A DNA stretch of 64,000 bases from Galbibacter sp038433465 (GTDB lineage Bacteria > Bacteroidota > Bacteroidia > Flavobacteriales > Flavobacteriaceae): positions 110,787 to 174,786 of the forward strand of contig NZ_JAESVF010000006.1 of assembly GCF_038433465.1 (NCBI RefSeq). The letters run 5' to 3'. The translations under genes were made by a program, and so were the position numbers. Below the pieces are notes generated by a model. The model ran no database searches. It was not told the origin of the DNA and saw nothing but the letters and a program-made list of their open reading frames with translations. Positions 61,059 through 64,000 of the stretch are shown here, in pieces. Every line of letters begins with the position of its first letter. Position 1 is the stretch's first letter.

Positions 61059-62513
61059 ATGGAAGACGAAAAAGTAATTCAGAATAAAGAGCTCAGTATT
61101 TGGGAAGCTCTTATCCCAGTTGTAGTTTTAGTAGGTTTATTAGCATTTAATGTGTTTGTTTTTGGTGATGATGCCTTGAGTGGTTCTAACCAATTTATTT
61201 TACTTATTGGTGGTGCTGTTGCAGGAATTGTGGGCGTGTTAAACAAAGTGTCTTACGACCGAATGCTCGATGAAGTTGCCAATAATATTAAATCGACTGC
61301 AGGGGCTATTCTAATTTTACTTTTTGTAGGAGCATTGGCTGGAACTTGGCTTATAAGTGGTGTTATTCCTTCCATGATTTACTACGGATTACAAATTTTA
61401 AACCCTACATTTTTCTTAGCTGCTTGTGTTGTTATTTGTGCTATTATTTCGATAGCTACAGGAAGTAGTTGGACTACTTCTGCCACTGTGGGTATTGCGC
61501 TTGTAGGAATTGGCGGAGCATTAGGAATTTCTCCAGGAATGACCGCTGGTGCTGTAATTTCTGGTGCTTATTTTGGAGATAAAATGTCGCCACTTAGCGA
61601 TACTACCAATTTAGCCCCAGCGATGGCAGGAACCGATTTGTTTACACATATTAGATATATGGCACTTACAACAGTGCCAACAGTAGTGCTTACGCTTATA
61701 ATTTTCACGATTATCGGTTTAAATTTAGATACTACCAAAGTTCCAGACACAACATCTTTATTAACTTCTATAGAAGCTTCTTTTAACATTTCACCTTGGT
61801 TGTTTTTAGTACCAGTTGTAGTAATCTTTATGATTGTAAAAAAAGCACCACCACTATTGGCATTGCTTATTGGAACACTTTTAGGAGGTGTTTTTGCTTT
61901 AATTTTTCAGCCTGAAATTGTAAAGAGTATCACAGGAGCCGATGAGTTGACTTTCATCTCTGGTTATAAAGGAGTCATGAACGCTATTACGGTCGACACT
62001 GCTATTGAAACAAGTAATGAAAAATTAAACGATTTGTTTTCTTCTGGAGGAATGGCAGGAATGTTGGGCACAATTTGGCTTATTATCTGCGCAATGGTTT
62101 TTGGAGGAATTATGGACGCCATTGGAGCTTTGGCCAGAATTAGCAAAGCGCTACTTACAGCTTTCGATTCGGTTTTCGGGCTTTTTGCAAGTACAGTTGC
62201 AAGTTGTTTGGCGTTAAACTTAACTGCATCCGACCAATACTTGGCAATTGTAGTACCTGGAAAAATGTATGCACAAGCCTACCGAGATAAAGGTTTGGCT
62301 CCAGAAAATTTAAGTAGAACACTTGAAGACTCAGGTACAGTAACATCTGTTTTGGTTCCTTGGAATACCTGTGGAGCTTATCAAAGTGGTGTGTTAGGAG
62401 TTGATACTACGGCTTATATTGGCTATGCATTCTTCAATTATTTGAGTCCGTTTGTCACATTAATCTATGCGGCTTTCAGCATCAAAATAAAACAACTTTC
62501 AGAAAAAGCATAA
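61059..62513 (+). CDS. nhaC: Na+/H+ antiporter, NhaC family
   Basis: 484 residues with about 11-12 hydrophobic helices. NhaC features: ATGSSWTTSATVGIALVGIG, GAYFGDKMSPLSDTTNLAPAMAGTDLFTHIRYM and the late LEDSGTVTSVLVPWNTCGAYQSGVLG. Exchanges sodium (or malate-coupled ions in some members) for protons at the inner membrane. Single gene; the upstream region has an ACCCTCTTTGAGGG palindrome (61030-61043). Terminator at 62541. Confidence 0.92.
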   Translation: MEDEKVIQNKELSIWEALIPVVVLVGLLAFNVFVFGDDALSGSNQFILLIGGAVAGIVGVLNKVSYDRMLDEVANNIKSTAGAILILLFVGALAGTWLISGVIPSMIYYGLQILNPTFFLAACVVICAIISIATGSSWTTSATVGIALVGIGGALGISPGMTAGAVISGAYFGDKMSPLSDTTNLAPAMAGTDLFTHIRYMALTTVPTVVLTLIIFTIIGLNLDTTKVPDTTSLLTSIEASFNISPWLFLVPVVVIFMIVKKAPPLLALLIGTLLGGVFALIFQPEIVKSITGADELTFISGYKGVMNAITVDTAIETSNEKLNDLFSSGGMAGMLGTIWLIICAMVFGGIMDAIGALARISKALLTAFDSVFGLFASTVASCLALNLTASDQYLAIVVPGKMYAQAYRDKGLAPENLSRTLEDSGTVTSVLVPWNTCGAYQSGVLGVDTTAYIGYAFFNYLSPFVTLIYAAFSIKIKQLSEKA

Positions 62514-62540
62514 TTCGCAAATATTCATATCTAAAAATAT

Positions 62541-62572
62541 AAAAATAGCACTCAAACGGGTGCTATTTTTTG
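62541..62572 (+). terminator. Terminator of nhaC
   Basis: AAAAATAGCAC (62541-62551) pairs with GTGCTATTTTT (62560-62570) around an 8-base loop; T-run follows. Confidence 0.88.
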
Positions 62573-62716
62573 TATTCAGCAATAATAAACCCTTTTCAAC
62601 AGTACTATAATTTTATCCTATTTTAAAATAAGTTAATATAATTTTAAAACTATGGTGCAGTCTGGTTTACTTCTTAAATTTGCAGTGAAAGTTTAACAAA
62701 AAAACATAATAACAAT

Positions 62717-63355
62717 ATGGCATTAGTAGGTAAAAAATTTCCAAATATAGCAGTAGATGCTATGAACGAAATGGGAGACACTTTTAAATTAAATGTTTTA
62801 GAAGAAGCAATCAAAAACAATAAAAAAGTAATCCTTTTTTGGTATCCAAAAGATTTTACATTTGTTTGCCCAACAGAACTACATGCTTTCCAAGCAGCCT
62901 TAGGAGAATTTGAAAAAAGAAACACCTTAGTTATCGGAGCTTCTTGTGACACTGCAGAAGTACACTTTGCTTGGTTAAACACAGCAAAAGACAACGGAGG
63001 TATCGAAGGAGTTACCTATCCACTTTTAGCAGATAGTAACAGAAACTTAGCAAACATGCTACGTATCTTAGACTTATCTTCTGAAACTTATAACGAAGAA
63101 ACAGATTCTTACATCTACGAAGGAGACAACGTAACTTACAGAGCTACATTCCTTATCGACGAAGATGGTAAAGTATTCCACGAAAGTGTAAACGATATGC
63201 CAGTTGGAAGAAACGTAAACGAATACTTACGTTTAATCGACGCTTACGCACACGTTCAAAAAAATGGAGAAGTTTGTCCTGCAAACTGGGAAGAAGGTAA
63301 AGATGCTATGAACGCCGACAGAAAAGGTGTTGCAGCATATTTAAGCGCAAACTAA
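62717..63355 (+). CDS. Peroxiredoxin, typical 2-Cys (AhpC/Prx1 type)
   Basis: 212 residues. Peroxidatic Cys51 is in FTFVCPTEL and resolving Cys187 in GEVCPANW, so it is a typical 2-Cys enzyme; Cys77 is extra. Reduces H2O2 and organic peroxides in the cytoplasm. It is followed 7 bases later by a thioredoxin gene, which is the probable electron donor, since no ahpF is nearby. A dedicated promoter presumably lies in the 200-base gap before it. Confidence 0.93.
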   Translation: MALVGKKFPNIAVDAMNEMGDTFKLNVLEEAIKNNKKVILFWYPKDFTFVCPTELHAFQAALGEFEKRNTLVIGASCDTAEVHFAWLNTAKDNGGIEGVTYPLLADSNRNLANMLRILDLSSETYNEETDSYIYEGDNVTYRATFLIDEDGKVFHESVNDMPVGRNVNEYLRLIDAYAHVQKNGEVCPANWEEGKDAMNADRKGVAAYLSAN

Positions 63356-63362
63356 TTAAGGT

Positions 63363-63677
63363 ATGTTAGTAGAATTAGAACAAGATAATTTAGCTGAAGT
63401 AATTGCAGAAAACGATACTGTACTTGTACAATATTCTGCAGGATGGTGTGGAAACTGCCGTATCATGAAGCCTAAATTCAAGAAGTTTTCGCAAGAAGCC
63501 GACAATGCAACTTTTGTTATTGTTGATGCTGAAAAATTTCCTGAATCTAGAAAACTAGCAAGCGTTGACAATTTACCAACATTTGCAACTTTTAAAGGTG
63601 GAAAAGTAAGCAACCAAATTCAGACAAATAAAACAGACGTCTTAAAATCATTTATTGATGAAGCTACCAGTAATTAA
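63363..63677 (+). CDS. Thioredoxin family protein
   Basis: 104 residues. The active site is WCGNC (Cys29, Cys32), differing from the canonical WCGPC by Asn for Pro, which usually shifts redox potential upward. The cis-Pro loop is DNLPTFATF. Cytoplasmic. It lies 7 bases after the peroxiredoxin and overlaps the next gene by 20 bases. It likely reduces the peroxiredoxin. Confidence 0.9.
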   Translation: MLVELEQDNLAEVIAENDTVLVQYSAGWCGNCRIMKPKFKKFSQEADNATFVIVDAEKFPESRKLASVDNLPTFATFKGGKVSNQIQTNKTDVLKSFIDEATSN

Positions 63678-63918
63678 GCAACTTTCATCTTTTATCGAGT
63701 CGAACGATGAAGACTATGTTGTAGAAGCTATCGAAACTTTAGAAGCAATTACAGAAGTATCTTCATTAAAAGACGAAGAACTCGACGTTATTGGCGAATT
63801 AATTTCGAACATGTACGGAGCTCTTGAAGTTAATAAAATGATGAAAGAAGACGGTATGAACCAAAAAGAGGCTGTAAATGCCTTTATGAAACGAGTATTA
63901 GGTTCTATTGACAAATAA
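63658..63918 (+). CDS. Small conserved protein, likely DUF6952-type
   Basis: 86 residues from the ATG at 63658, overlapping the thioredoxin gene by 20 bases. A TTG one codon earlier is less likely. All-helical, acidic (IKQLSSFIESNDEDYVVEAIETLEAITEV). Bacteroidota genomes often carry such a gene after a peroxiredoxin/thioredoxin pair; I recall this as DUF6952, unverified. No known function; the strict operon place suggests a link to peroxide defence. Confidence 0.75.
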   Translation: MKLPVIKQLSSFIESNDEDYVVEAIETLEAITEVSSLKDEELDVIGELISNMYGALEVNKMMKEDGMNQKEAVNAFMKRVLGSIDK

Positions 63919-63954
63919 GCCAATCTCGGATGGGAAAAAAATTGAAAAAGAAAT

Positions 63955-63987
63955 AAAAAAGGTTGCCTCATAAAGGCAACCTTTTTT
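63955..63987 (+). terminator. Terminator of the peroxiredoxin operon
   Basis: GGTTGCC (63961-63967) pairs with GGCAACC (63975-63981), with A-run before and T-run after. It ends the three-gene operon. Confidence 0.88.
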
Positions 63988-64000
63988 GTTTTTATCTACA

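Overview
The window is a 64 kb stretch of an AT-rich bacterial chromosome, almost certainly from the family Flavobacteriaceae (Bacteroidota). Three things point there: Bacteroidota-type -7 promoter boxes (TAnnTTTG) in front of several genes; the gene families themselves (PorT-like beta-barrel, MRJP-like lipoprotein, Bacteroidota-type PEP carboxylase, the acyl-ornithine carbamoyltransferase arginine route); and CTCGA-rich palindromic intergenic repeats. I do not name a genus. No rRNA, tRNA, IS element, prophage or CRISPR array was found. Most of the window is housekeeping, with a little accessory DNA.

Layout. 0-11.6 kb: end of a lipid A acyltransferase gene, a glmM/MRJP-lipoprotein pair, an acpH-ggt-membrane protein operon, uvrA with a LOG-family gene, and a BrkB-type membrane protein. 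11.7-17.1 kb: a YefM/YoeB toxin-antitoxin pair, PEP carboxylase, an Lrp regulator and an M14 metallopeptidase divergent from an XRE regulator. 17.1-24.8 kb: the XRE gene with a small lipoprotein, topoisomerase IV (parE, parC), a DMT transporter and a coiled-coil membrane protein. 25-40.3 kb: an arginase-family hydrolase with a GNAT enzyme, an M1 peptidase with two tandem patatins, recG, a Crp-type regulator, a SRPBCC protein, pheT, tilS, a lipase-like hydrolase and pabB.

40.4-53.4 kb: a large arginine/proline biosynthesis cluster: GNAT, argG, argC, proC, argD, proA, two proB copies, acyl-ornithine carbamoyltransferase, argB, argE, then argH behind its own promoter-like box. The route is the acylated one: the carbamoyltransferase acts on N-acyl-ornithine and ArgE deacylates N-acyl-citrulline. 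53.4-64 kb: a PorT-like barrel, an FMN reductase, an aldose epimerase homologue, dihydrolipoyl dehydrogenase, an Lrp regulator divergent from a Cys/Met-type PLP enzyme, a small locus with a duplicated gene end, a secreted thioredoxin-like protein, NhaC, and a peroxiredoxin-thioredoxin-small protein operon.

The most interesting signals are regulatory. (1) Upstream of the arginine cluster lies a structured leader with a 14-codon open frame, five of whose codons are arginine (three in a row), its start codon buried in a stem: a candidate arginine attenuator. (2) Between the M14 peptidase and the XRE gene are six copies of TTTAC-N4-GTAAA, overlapping perfect -7 boxes facing both genes and the XRE start codon; this resembles a phage-repressor operator array. 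(3) Residue 90 of the carbamoyltransferase is Ala, where a charged Glu would indicate acetylornithine, so N-succinyl-ornithine is the predicted substrate. (4) A roughly 174 bp structured intergenic repeat occurs twice, 18 kb apart.
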